Shown one piece after another: positions 22,664 through 33,832 of a DNA stretch of 64,000 nt. The stretch spans positions 30,798,477 to 30,862,476 of the forward strand of contig OU964918.1 in the NCBI GenBank assembly GCA_918807975.1, read 5' to 3'. A model generated the notes under the pieces. The model was not told the DNA's origin. It ran no database searches and was given only the letters and a program-made list of their open reading frames with translations. This stretch comes from Aplidium turbinatum (Eukaryota > Chordata > Ascidiacea > Aplousobranchia > Polyclinidae). How positions within the stretch are numbered: the first letter of the stretch is position 1; every line of letters starts with the position of its first letter. The position numbers and the translations under genes were made by a program.

Positions 22664-25600
22664 GTAAGTTGCTTACAATTAATCAAAAAACTTAACTAGT
22701 CGTTTATATTAAATGTTATAGGATGTTCTACTTGTGCAAATTAAGCTAAACTATCACAAGATGTATACAGTGACAATCTGCTTTTATTCCGACGTTTCGT
22801 CAATCAGACACGACTGACTTCTTCAGGGGGCTAGACCAGGTAGTGACTACCTGTCTAGCATGGCAAAACACAGAATTTAATGCCTGGTGAACAGCCTCAT
22901 TCAATTTTTTAGTCGTTTATATTGTACGTTTTTTTCTATGGGTTCAGATCTGGTGGCCCATCGATGCTAAAGATGATATTGTGCGTAAATGCAAAGAGAC
23001 TTCATGATAAGCATTAATTTAATCTTACATTGTTGTACAAGTACAAATTTTCTTCTTATATTTTTACGTTATACAGTACTTGCATTTTGCCTTTATGAAG
23101 CCATGGTTCATACAATTTAGATTTAATCAAAATTAACAATTGACTCTTTTAGCGGTTCCAAATATACTTTCCTACATAATGTAATAATTCTATTTGAATA
23201 AGACCCTTCTGATAATCCGTTAAAGGTGAAACAGGCTGTTAAGGATTCAGATAGTAATAATAACTATATTTGATTTAATGTAATAATCGTATATTCGGCA
23301 TTAAAAGTCGTAACCAGTTTGACTTTCTTTCTATGGTTTAAATGCAAACGAATTTCCATGGGATAGCCGATATACAGTACAATATCAAAGTATAAGTCAC
23401 AAATGCATCGATAGTTCAAAGTAGCGGATAATTTTCAACAGAAAACTGCAATCATTGAAGCGGATTGTTTGTCTGATGCCGATGAATAATTTATTTTTTG
23501 CTTTCTTTGGATAAGAAATATCATAACAGTAAATACAATTTACTTGTCTTGTACGTCATCTGATTTCATGGACATTGTAGCAATATCAACTGTTTACCAG
23601 CCCATATATACAAACCCAAACTCAAGTAGAGTCATGACATCGTTTAGAGCTGCTGTTGAGTGTTTTTTGCGCAAACACTTTGACAATTTTGAGCCGACTT
23701 CATCAATCTCCAACCTAACATACTTTCAACATCAGCGCACCACTTTACCGAGGTGTCCAAAATATGAGTTTTCAAACATTTCATTTGTCCTTTCGTTGGA
23801 TATGTACTTACTGCACATGGAATAGAATTAACCATTGTTTGTTGAATTAACTTCTGATCACATGGAAGCAGCGTTACAAAACTTAACCAAGCGGAAGCAA
23901 CCGGGATTTTCATAAGGAATATATCGAAATGACACGATAAGTGTTTCTCTTAAAATCATTTTTTCGATTGCAAATTTTAATTTCGGTGGCATACTCAAGC
24001 TAGCAGCGCTGACCTATGACTTGAAAGTTTTGCTCTCAGTTTAGTCAGAGTCGAGCCATAGCATGCAAGCTCAGAACAACAACGCTGCTTTTCAATTGTT
24101 GTTTTTTCTTTAATTTGACGTTTGGCAACGTTAATTTGACAGAGTAAGGCCGATGAAGTTGCACTCACAGCACAAAGAGTTTAAATTACTGCAACGTGGT
24201 TGTAATCCTCTCTAATGCACGTCAGAATTTCATCATCGTTTCTGAGTCATATCTTCGTAGACATGATGCCACTCTTTGACACAAACATTGTGGTAATGCC
24301 AAAGTGAGAAAATGAAACGTCATTATGCGTTGATTTGACGCCACTGTAAAACAAATTACGCGCTTTTGCACCTGAATGGCATTATTCTCCCGAGACACAA
24401 ACGCAGCTCACACACAAAGCTGTAAGTCAGCATCCAACAAATCATTAGAACTTCGTTCTACTAATTAGGTAGCAAAAACCGCTCCACCACAATAGACTCA
24501 TAAATCAACTTATTGGCATGCCTACGTGAACATATTTATTACCTGTCTATGCCCAGAATTTTGTTGCAGGCGTCACATAAATTTGATCATAAAACAAACA
24601 TGATCACTTCAAATCTGCATTGTGTTTGTTTGTCAGTTCAATTCAGAAAAATACGACTTCCATCCTTTTTGCTTGCTACTGAAGTGACGTCATCGTGCTG
24701 ATGGTTTTCTGGCAAAAAGGTTATGTTGGTAAAGGTTTGCAAACGTTGAAGCAATGTAGAATAACGGTTGTTGTCAAGGTTGAAAGTTTGGCAAGTGTCA
24801 GCAACAACACAGATTTTGCCTTTTGCCATGGTGGAATAAATGTTTCACGAACAGCCTATCAACTAACCAGCAGCTGTTTCCAATTGGAACTGTTCAAAAC
24901 AAGTTTTTTATGACTTCAGCTTGGTAGGCCGTGTGTCTGGTTGGTGGCTGTGTCTTCGTTGTTTTGTTATGTCTTTTTCAACAGCAATTGAGTGGTACAA
25001 ACAACAAAAAAGACGAAAATAGCGTGTATTTTGACACCAACAAGTGGTAAATCAAGAACAAGCTGTACCCAATCAATAACACCCATCTGTGGATTTGCTG
25101 ACTTGTTTGCTACTACAACATATATGTGAGAAAAACAGTAGCGGTGGCGCAATCAAAGCTCAAAACAATTCATTTATTTACTAATTAAACAAACTGTTAA
25201 CGATTCTGTTTTAAAGATATATGTTAGACTTTTCAACACGTTTCTTTCCGTGTGATCTTTTGTGCCACTGAATTTTGATATAATTGATTTCCTGAGACAG
25301 TTTGCAAATGTGTCTAGGCTCTCGTATCCATTAGGATCCACAGTCCACAACAACACGAAAGCGCATGCAGCTCTCATAAAGCGATTATTTTTTCACATTT
25401 ATTCACTTGGTGCAGCCAAAAGTAAGGCAACCCTTTGGCATACCAGTGACTGCAGCCGCAGTTCATGTGAACGAAGTCTTGAAAGCAATTCGATCAATGC
25501 TTGATTATAGAATTCCTGGAACCAGCATCTTTTTACCAAAGGCTAATAATATAGTCAATATAACTCGTTTGGCGAGAGACGCTCGAAACCGCTTATTTAT

Positions 25601-28600
25601 GACTGCTGTGTGGCTACCCTCCCAAACAATCACAAAATTCTTTTCAAAAGTGTGTTGATTCAATGCCGGTCCACGTAGAATAAATACAAATCTTGCTTAG
25701 AAGTTGCGGTGGTTTATGTGTCACCTTTTGACACTCCAATGGGCTAAACTTGGCAGTAATAAACAACATCGATGACGCATCTAATGTTTCAATTTTATTT
25801 TAACTTGACATTACATACAAAGACATGAAACGTATTTGTCGTTCCTTCTTTCTGTCATTGCAAAACAAAAACCTCCACTGGTTGATGAATTCATTGTTTG
25901 CGCAATGTATCACCTGATATGTTTTTTAAGACTATAGGCCTACTCCATAGAATGTGTGGGATTTTGACTCAACTATCTATGTTAATAGCGTTTTGAAGTC
26001 AGTGTGTTGAGTGATGATGTCATTGTGTGCGGCTGTGTGCACATGTCAAGTCACAGTCACTACAGTATCAACAACAACTTAATCAGGTCTTCACTGCAAT
26101 CCAGTAGGCACAAGAACTGGTAATGCTATGCTTGTTTCAAAATATGGTGCAAGACATTCTTACCAAGTCTGGCAACATTGTACATAGTAATGGCACTGCA
26201 TTTTCTTGTTTGCCATGACTAAATCAGATCATCACACTAGATAAAAGTTCTTGTAACCTACAAATTTCTTTAAAATATTGTAAAGGCATGTGTCAACCTC
26301 AGAAGACTGTGCTGGTTGTTCAAAGTGTCCGTAAATGCGACATATGACCTCGTTTGAGTTCCTGGATGAACCGTTACAGTTACACAATCACTCACAATAT
26401 CCATGCTAAGGATACTTTGCTGAAAGCAGGAATTCCATCTTTGTGTTCTTGAACTTCTTTCTTTTCGACATGTGTCATACAGAATGAGAAACGCACTTGC
26501 TTTATGAACGCGCTTATTTATCAACAGCACTTTAATTGCTGCTTCAATTCATTGCTGGTTGCTGCCATGTTAATTTGCAAGCTCAAAATACATTTCCTTC
26601 AAGTCTCTTGTGAGCGCTGTTGGTGATGAAGGCAATAAATTATTTTTCTTTAGATGCAACTAGGCCCTTCTTCTGCATATAGCTTGCAGAAGCAGAGTTT
26701 GCATCATAAGAAAATATTTCTCAATATTTCAAGATCAATGTAACATCTACATTTATTCTTTGCAGCCCAGGAAACACATCAGCAGAAGCAGTATCGGAGC
26801 AAGATCCCATGCCCATAGCCGAGATCATTGTGGTGTGCGGTCTTTTCTTTATCTTGTGTGTAGGTATGTTAATTTGAAACACCTCCTGATGTTGTCTGAA
26901 TTTACTCATATTTGATACGCATGTTGAATGTTAATACGACATCTCTTTACATTGTTGGTTGTCAGATTGGTGACAACATAAAATGGTTTGTTCATTATTC
27001 ATACGTGGATGGTTAATGAATATCAAAGTTTAAAACTTGATGGAATTACCAATGTCAATTGCTGAAATGATGCAAAATCTTGCTTCAAATTTTGTGACAG
27101 TTTGAAATCCAACTGGCAATTGTAGTACTCAACCTTGTGCTGACGTCAGGTAAATCGCTCTTCCTGCACACGTCTGTAGACGTTGAATTAATGTAAAAAC
27201 AGACGGATGTTTATAAGATAAGTAGCGCCTTCATGATAACGACGTCTTTTCGACAAAGTATTACCTGAGGCGAATTGATTACTACCATCACGTTGTGTCA
27301 GCATTGTTGCACGATGAATCAATATAATTGCAGTTCATTGGCATCGACACTCTTTGATCTAGTTTACCTTCAGGGCGTTAACAAACTATGGAATGCAAAG
27401 CTTGCACATCTTACATTTCCCATCGATTTGTTGTGGCATGTGGTTGACTGTACTTTGATTCGAGTGAAGGTTCAACCCAGCAAGCATGTACGCTTTTTTT
27501 AACGTTAATTCAGCGTATAGGCTACAGAAGTTGAAACAAACCAGTTTGTTTAGTTTTTTAGCTAGCAAACGTTGCAAAAAAGCAAGTTTTGCTCCACTTA
27601 CCCCCAACCCAGTTTGTGCACAAATATTATGCAGACCATTGTTTTGTATCAGCAAACATTTAACCCATTTCAAGGAGTCAGTGTCTTCGCTTCTGATTTT
27701 GAGAGTGATGGCTTGTCTGTTTTAATATCAGGTCAAGTGAAACTGAAAACGTACTATTTAAGTTTTTCGTCCGTATGGAGTGAACAATGAACATCTGTTG
27801 AACTAAAAAAGCTATTACATCGTAAATTTAAAAAACGTGCTATCACTAAAACCCTTGAGGGCTGCAGACCAACAATAAAAAAATCATCTCATTATTATGG
27901 ACAACCTGTTGCTTGTTCTCACTGTATTTTATCGTTGCTTGGTGTGAGTCATTGTAAATGAGTGAAATTAGAATATGCTTAATGTTGCCACCAGTGCGTT
28001 TGGCAGGGCTGCTTTCAAATCCATTCTTTAGTCAACAAAAATCTTGAAATGTTGAATCTTATATCCAGCGTACAATCAACACTCACAACAAGCGAGCGGT
28101 TTGAAGTAGCCTACCCAGCCAGCAAATTTGCGTTGCTGGGGAAAAAAGATGTAAAAAAAAACAACAGCAGTTGTTTGCTGATTAGTTGAGTGGTCGTGTG
28201 TTGGTTACGAATGTCCATACCTGAACATGGCAAAGCAACCGCATGGCGCTTTTGCAAATCATTGATTTGATTGGCTGCTAAATTGTGTAGTAATATAGTT
28301 ATGTTGTTTTTTATTTGCAGAGCAAACCGCTCATTCGTTCAACCATTGGAGACAAAAGAAAAAGGCGCTACGTCTTGCAGAAGCCTGTACAATGGAAATG
28401 GGGGTTGTTGGAGCAGCAACCATTGGTAATGGAGACACCCACGTTCATCTCACTTCTAGCTCTAACACCAGTGGATCAAGTGACAGCATCGACGCGAAAC
28501 CAGAACATGATCATTCTGGAATCCGTTCCCTCATGCTTGTAGCCACGTTGTCGCTGCATTCTCTTCTGGAGGGAGTAGCCATAGGATTGCAAGATTCAGT

Positions 28601-28973
28601 TGGAAGCGTTGTTGCAATATTTGTTGCTGTTCTCTTCCACAAATCCCTTATGGGATTCAGTATGGGTACCAATTTGGTACGTACCAAACAACCAGCTAAA
28701 AAAATCTTGGCAGCCGCTTTAATATTTGCTTTAGCCTCTCCTATTGGAATAGCCACAGGACTAATCATAAAAAAGTATGGAGGAGATGACCATGCGATTG
28801 TGCTTGTCAACGCCATACTGCAAGCAATAGCGACAGGAACCTTTTTATACATCACATTCTTTGAAGTTCTCGTTAAGGAATTTGATTCTCATGGTAATCG
28901 GTTTGCAAAAGTCTTGTCTCTATTTGTCGGTTACGGAGCTGTTCTGGGGTCGTTCTTTGCACAACACGGATGA
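22248..28973 (+). CDS. ZIP-family zinc/iron transporter (SLC39A1/2/3-like), three exons
   Basis: The gene is joined from 22248-22663, 26766-26863 and 28321-28973 (1167 nt, 388 residues plus TGA). ZIP proteins move Zn2+ and related divalent metals into the cytosol across the plasma or organelle membrane. Eight hydrophobic segments are visible: TM1 ~3-29, TM2 ~98-119 (NCFAGGIFLGTSFNGLLPE), TM3 ~155-171 (PIAEIIVVCGLFFILCVEQ), TM4 ~246-262 carrying the signature HSLLEGVAIGLQ (His251, Glu255), TM5 with HKSLMGFSMG (His278), then TM6, TM7 (AIATGTFLYITFFEVL) and TM8. The TM3-TM4 loop has HVH (212-214) and HDH (234-236), typical metal-binding His of ZIP loops. Both introns are GT-AG and keep phase: the CG|C and G|AG codons rebuild R and E of the expected VEQ. 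The start is the first in-frame ATG before TM1. Length suits the ZIPII branch (human ZIP1 is 324), with extra residues in the Arg-rich first loop. Paralog assignment (ZIP1, 2 or 3) is open. Confidence 0.93.
22664..26765 (+). other. Intron 1 of the ZIP gene (4.1 kb)
   Basis: Donor GTAAGT, acceptor TTCTTTGCAG. Apart from the short repeat fragment near 22790 I see no coding homology and no clear transposon ends. Short ORFs here (for example 23544-23825, 25262-25504) have no recognisable domain. Confidence 0.8.
22770..22840. repeat. Short repeat fragment with GACGTTTCGTCAATC motif
   Basis: CCGACGTTTCGTCAATCAGA...GACTGACTTCTTCAGG. A weaker form lies at 8016-8047. Similar 'GACGTTTCG...TTCTTCAG' words are common in dispersed animal retroelement ends; the family cannot be fixed here. 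Confidence 0.35.
26766..26863 (+). CDS. ZIP transporter exon 2 (98 bp)
   Basis: This small exon is flanked by TTGCAG (ending 26765) and the donor GTATGT (26864). It encodes a short polar linker and TM3 (PIAEIIVVCGLFFILCV). It completes the Arg codon from exon 1 and leaves one base for the Glu codon finished by exon 3, so phase is kept on both sides. Confidence 0.9.
26864..28320 (+). other. Intron 2 of the ZIP gene (1.5 kb)
   Basis: Donor GTATGT, acceptor TTTATTTGCAG. It holds one copy of the word GACGTTGAATTAATGTAAAA at 27179-27198, which occurs again just past the gene. Nothing else was recognised. Confidence 0.8.
28321..28973 (+). CDS. ZIP transporter exon 3
   Basis: The acceptor TTTTTTATTTGCAG ends at 28320. 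The exon encodes EQTAHSFNHW, the His-containing loop, TM4-TM8 and the C-terminus KVLSLFVGYGAVLGSFFAQHG, with stop TGA at 28971-28973. An ATG at 28392 lies inside the frame but is internal (Met196), not a start. Confidence 0.93.
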
Positions 28974-30347
28974 TTAAAACTTTGAAACTTCAGTCTCTTT
29001 TGTACAGAAACACTGGTTCAATTATATCTCCCGTATTAATGACACTTTGTTAAAGTCATTTGGCTTTGATCCAGTTGTACTGCGGTGGTAGCTCCCACAA
29101 TACATGATTGAAAATACTGTGCCAGTATGGGTAGTCTCGACCGTCTATGGTTGTTCAGTGTCATAGTGCTCCAACGATGTTGCAATGTCTGTAGTGAAGA
29201 GTCTGGTGAGAAGAAATCAATCTCACCAACAGTGGCATCTTATCCAAACCTTCCCTTCTTATGTTAGAGAACTACCCAGTACCTATGACATGAGTTGAAA
29301 GTGGTATTCCAGGTCTTCATATTCTCACACAACTAGCAATTACTGTAGAAGCATTGCAATTGGCCTCCAAACAGCGCATATTACAAGATGTTCAATAAAG
29401 CACCACAGGCGGAATAAACCGGCGGTTGGTTGTTTATGGCATGGTTTATGGCGTGAACAGACGTTACAACGTGGTAGGAGTTTTAAATTACGAACCTTCC
29501 ATAATCGATTGCATCCGTGTTCACTATCATATAACAATGATGTGCAATGTGCGTGGAACAGATTTAACTTGAAATAGATGAATGTGCGATATTCTCCAAC
29601 CAATCTGTGGATTGAACCCCATCTGTGGATTGCTCTTACTTCAATAATGCTTGCTTTATACCGGAAGTTTTCCGATTTGTACCCAGCCAAGTCAAATCCT
29701 TTTTTTTTCATTGGCTCAATGTAACACATGTAGACGTTGAATTAATGTAAAAAAAAGCAGGTTTAGCAAGCTGGAAACAACTACTTTGTTCGTTCCGTTC
29801 GATTTTGCAAACTATTTTTATCCTGCAATTCATGACATTTCTTCCTATCAATTGAATGTACAATAGTGAAACAAGAATTTTAGAAAGTACATGGAAAACT
29901 GCATTGAATATTTTATCAGTATTGATTAGAAACAAATTTTCTTTTAAAGATTTGCCAGCTGTCAATCAAACTACAAACTTTTGTTTCAAGCTGCCAAAAG
30001 TTTCATGTTACTACGTTTATGTTGCCTTGCGTATTTCCGATTTGCTTTAACTATAGACCAACTGGTTTCTCGTGATGTCATTTTTTTTAAGAAAATGGGT
30101 ATTGATTTTAATAAGATGTGCAGGTTGATAAAGCATGTGACTGTGAACTATTTCAACATTTCGATATCATAAAATTAGTGATTTTGCGTCACTGTAGACA
30201 TCTGTGGTAGAAAAAAGGTGTCTGATTCATCCTTTTTTATGTGCTTTTGGACATTCAAACATCTGCTTGAACAATTGAGAATTTTTTTAGGCTAGGTCAT
30301 GACGATCCTCAGGTAGATCATGACCTGGCCTAAATGACCTGACCTTC
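28974..30347. other. ZIP 3' UTR and spacer; no further gene seen
   Basis: After the candidate poly(A) signal there is one copy of GACGTTGAATTAATGTAAAA (29733-29752). ORFs at 29340-29729 (129 residues, minus) and 29708-29965 have no recognised domain. Confidence 0.55.
29394..29399 (+). terminator. Candidate poly(A) signal AATAAA of the ZIP gene
   Basis: The first AATAAA after the stop codon, 420 bp downstream. It would give a 3' UTR of about 0.4 kb. Position and motif are seen; use is inferred. Confidence 0.4.
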
Positions 30348-30542
30348 TTCTAACTCAGGGGTGGGCAAACTTTTTGTACTGAGGGCCACATTTGAAAAAA
30401 TGTTGCAGCCGGGGGGCCGCACACTCTCATTACAAAGTAGGAAAATTTTCCCGGTGTGTAATTAACGCATATTCATATTAAATACAATTTTTGTATTTCA
30501 CACTCAGTTACGTTTTAAGCTACGCAATCATCATCACATAAG

Positions 30543-32359
30543 TTAATGAGACTTGTGCAACTGTTCACAGTTTTTCACAATCTTCTGCAAATTGGGAGCA
30601 AGTTTGCTGGTAGATATCCTCATAACATCATGCAAGTTGGTGTCTGTCAGCAAAGACCTGTTCTTCGACTTGTTTATTTTTAAACAAGAAAATGCTTGTT
30701 CGCATATGTATGTGGATCCAAACAGTGTCAAAAACTTAGCAGCAAAGTTTTTTAAGTTTGGAAACAAATCGTCAGACAATGACTTGTAAAAGTCAGGCAG
30801 TGAATCTGACTTAAACTTCTCTTTCAAGTTATTATTTGCTTGCAAGTCCAGCAGTTCCAGCTGTAAATCCTCAGGGGCCGAATAAATTTCTGTAGTGAAT
30901 GGAGAGCTGAGCATATTAAACTGCGGTTCCAGGTTCTTTAAGTCTTGGAACCTTCTGCCAAATTCGATAGCCAAGGTATCCAACTGAACTTTATACTTTG
31001 CTGCAAGTTCACCAGAAATGTTTGCTTCTTTCAGCAAAGGAAAGTGACAAAACCTGTTGTTACCAGCTTGTCTGAGGAACAATGACAGCTTCATTTGGAA
31101 TGATTTAACGTGGACGTGTCGTACATCTCGTGTGCAAATAAACCATTGCCCTGAAGTTTTACATTCAATTCGTTCAACTTTTGCATGATATCAATGGCAA
31201 ACCTAAAGTCCAACCTCCACTCTTCATCAACTATGTTCGTACTAAAATCACAGTGAATGCTTTTCATTTCCAGGAACATCACGATTTCTTCTCTTAGCTC
31301 CCACACTCTCCTCAATACTTTGCCCAGGCTCAGCCAGCGGACATGGTTGTGGTAGAGGACATCCAAATATTCAGTTTCTAAATCTGCCAGCAATGCCCGG
31401 AACTGCCTGTGGTTAAGCCCCCTGGCTCTGATAAGATTGACAACATTGACAATTGAATCAGTAACGTGCTTAATGTTCAGTGCACCTTTACACAGACTTT
31501 CTTGATGGATGACGCAGTGAAGTGGTATGAGAGCATGGCCAGGATGTTCTGCTTTGATCTTGTCATTCATCAACTTCAACAGCCCTACATTTTTTCCTGT
31601 CAAAGCACGAGCTCCATCAGTTGTTACACTTGCCATTTTATTCCACTCCAGCCCAGTTCTTGCAATACAGTTTTCAACAGCACGAAACAAGTCCTTACCA
31701 GTTGTTCTGTCTTTTAGGGACTCGACACTAAGTAGCTCTTCAGTCAGTTGAAAATTAGCATCCATTCCCCTTATAAATACCAACAACTGTGCAGTGTCTT
31801 GTACATCGGTGCTTTCATCCAATGCAAGCGAATACCACACAAACTGTTTGCTTGTATCCTTCAGTTGACTCATGAGATCGTCACTTATTTTTCCAACACG
31901 TCTAACCACAGTTCTCCTCGATAGGGCAATGCTATCCATTTTGGTTTTCTGTTCTGGACACATGATATTAGCTACGTCAGAAATGCATTCCTTGATAAAC
32001 TCACCGTCTGAAAACGGCTTGTTCGTTTTTGCAAGTTTATAAGAAACCATAAAACTGGCTTCCGTTGCAGCCTCTTGTATGGTCGACTGTTTGGTGAAAA
32101 CACTCTGTTGTTTCTTCAGCTTGTTCACTAGCTCTTGGCATTTCCGTTTTCTTTCTTCACTGGTAAAATTTTGTCCAAAGTTTGCGTGCTTGGTTTGATT
32201 GTGTCTTTTTAAATTGTACTCTTTGAAAACAGCCACGGACTCACGGCACAACAAGCAAACTGCTTTATTCCCAATTTCGATAAAATAGTATTTAACAGTC
32301 CATTCCTTATTGAAAACACGACTTTCGTCTTCAATCTTTCGCTTCTTAACAGCACTCAT
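30543..32359 (-). pseudogene. hAT transposase (GTF2IRD2/ZBED-like), one frameshift
   Basis: Two abutting frames: 32359-31091 (422 residues) and 31094-30543 (183 residues). The N-terminus has a zinc finger, C35-x2-C38-x14-H53-x4-H58, in the context KYYFIEIGNKAVCLLC. The catalytic core shows YSLALDESTDVQDTAQLLVF (first Asp), MASVTTDGARALTGKNVG (second Asp) and VRWLSLGKVLRRVWELREEI. The C-terminal hAT dimerisation motif is FGSTYICEQAFSCLKINKSK NRSLL. Near 31110-31122 the frame EMYDTSTLNHSK should switch to HVKSFQMKLSLFLRQ, which joins the two parts. This single shift is the only clear defect, so the protein was probably functional until recently. It excises and inserts the element that carries it; no host role is implied. 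Confidence 0.93.
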
Positions 32360-32507
32360 TATTTTAACAGAGTAAAAATATAAATCTTTTATTTTTTAAC
32401 AAAAATCCTGTCGAAGTAGAAAACATTAAACTATTAAACTGTGCGTCTCAAATAACAATGAAAAGCTATTTTGAGGAAAGTAGAAGTACTGGTAGGCCTA
32501 TGGTAGC

Positions 32508-33549
32508 CAGGGTTGCCAGATTGATAAAACAAAAAAGGCCAAATGCATTCCCAAAAAAGGCCAAATTATAGAAAAAAAGGCCAAACCTGAGGTTTTATTC
32601 TCTTTGTTGAAATCAGTGGTGTTTTTGCACTTACTTTCAACAAAAATTATATAATATTTACCCAGTTTCTATTGTTTTACATGTTATCTGTTAAAGAAGA
32701 ATCGCTTAGTAAAATTCCTGAAAAAATGCAATCCATAAAATGCAAACAGATAGGCATGGAAACAATTACAATACAACTGAAATATGCATACAACATTAGG
32801 CTAAGCATCATCCTGTAGACTAAAACACCATTAACGTCCACCAGTGAGACCCTGGTGACTAGTGAGAAGGAGTTAATATTGGCATATCACTTAATGCAAT
32901 ATGAAATAGTATACAATATTTATACCCAATACAATTACTTGTAGGCTACATTAAACACCCAACACTGCAAAATCAGAGAAATCAATTGCATTTATGTCCA
33001 ACATCCTTCCACAATGAACACTCCTTACTATTCTAGGAATGCTAGCGCCTCTGCCATTTCGTTACTGCTAGTTTCACCATAAACAATATCAGATGTGAAA
33101 CGCCTTATCATTATGGCACTGGCAGTCTGGCATCAAAGTTTGTGCAACATTTTCCATTCAGCAGCATGTCCATTTGTATTCGCAAAATCGTTTCCAAAAG
33201 CTCAGTCTGCATTTTGTTTCGTGTTTTTTTTTCACTGCAGTAAGTAATGAAAAATCCTCTCTACTACTGCATTACTGACAGGGATGCAGAGACATGTTAA
33301 AGCATAGCTAGCAAGGTCTTTGAAATGGGCATGATGTAAAACGCTACACCAAAACTTTTCACTGTTGCTAGGAATAACCAAAAGAACTATGAAAACCAAA
33401 AGAAAAAAAGGCCAAACAAATGCCAATCGGGAAACTAAAAAAGGCCAAAAAAAGGCCAAGCGGCCAAACAAAAATTGTCCAGCCAAACACTTTTCAAAAA
33501 GGCCAAATTTCTGACATTTGGCCGTAAAAAGGCCAATCTGGCAACCCTG
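32508..33549 (-). mobile_element. Nested hAT element (CAGGGTTGCCAGATTG ends)
   Basis: Terminal repeats CAGGGTTGCCAGATTG and CAATCTGGCAACCCTG, perfect 8-bp duplication ATGGTAGC (32500-32507, 33550-33557). Subterminal AAAAGGCCAAA words repeat at both ends, as expected of transposase-binding repeats. It lies upstream of the host element's transposase start, so it may have disturbed that element's promoter but not its ORF. Confidence 0.97.
33110..33370 (-). pseudogene. hAT dimerisation-domain remnant in the nested element
   Basis: The minus strand reads SEKFWCSVLHHAHFKDLASY and ALTCLCIPVSNAVVERIFHYL, then after a frame change near 33240 CSEKKTRNKMQTELLETILR and IQMDMLLNGKCC. This follows the FW...FKDLA..AL..L.IPVSNA.VER.FS...KTK.RN.M..ELLEAILRI pattern of hAT C-termini. 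The N-terminal and catalytic parts are gone, so the element needed a transposase from elsewhere. Confidence 0.8.
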
Positions 33550-33832
33550 ATGGTAGCCGCTACCGTATTTGTATTTTATGATCAAACAATTGAATCAAAC
33601 AATGCGTGAGAGCATGTTGCAATACATGCGCGACTGACGTGTGTGTGTTTACGCACTGAAACTGAAGAGAAAAACACACTCGTAAAGGGAATAATATTTT
33701 GTCATGTAACCTGTTTAATTAAAACAATAAGTGATGAGTAGTAGTTTCTGCAAGTGCCGGCGGGCCGCATAAAATGGTCTCGCGGGCCGCATGCGGCCCG
33801 CGGGCCGTAGTTCGCCCACCCCTGTTCTAACT

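Larger units (their letters stand above)
30356..33824 (-). mobile_element. hAT transposon (Charlie-like), nearly complete, with a nested hAT
   Basis: Terminal repeats CAGGGGTGGGCAAAC and GTTCGCCCACCCCTG, perfect 8-bp duplication TTCTAACT (30348-30355, 33825-33832). It measures 3469 bp, or about 2.4 kb without the insert. The transposase runs on the minus strand from 32359. The 5' side carries the GC palindrome CGGGCCGCATGCGGCCCG (33783-33800). The well-kept ends and ORF suggest recent activity. Confidence 0.97.

Noticed and set aside
28315-28542. Second frame over ZIP exon 3
   Set aside because: Overlaps the confirmed transporter frame and has no homology of its own.
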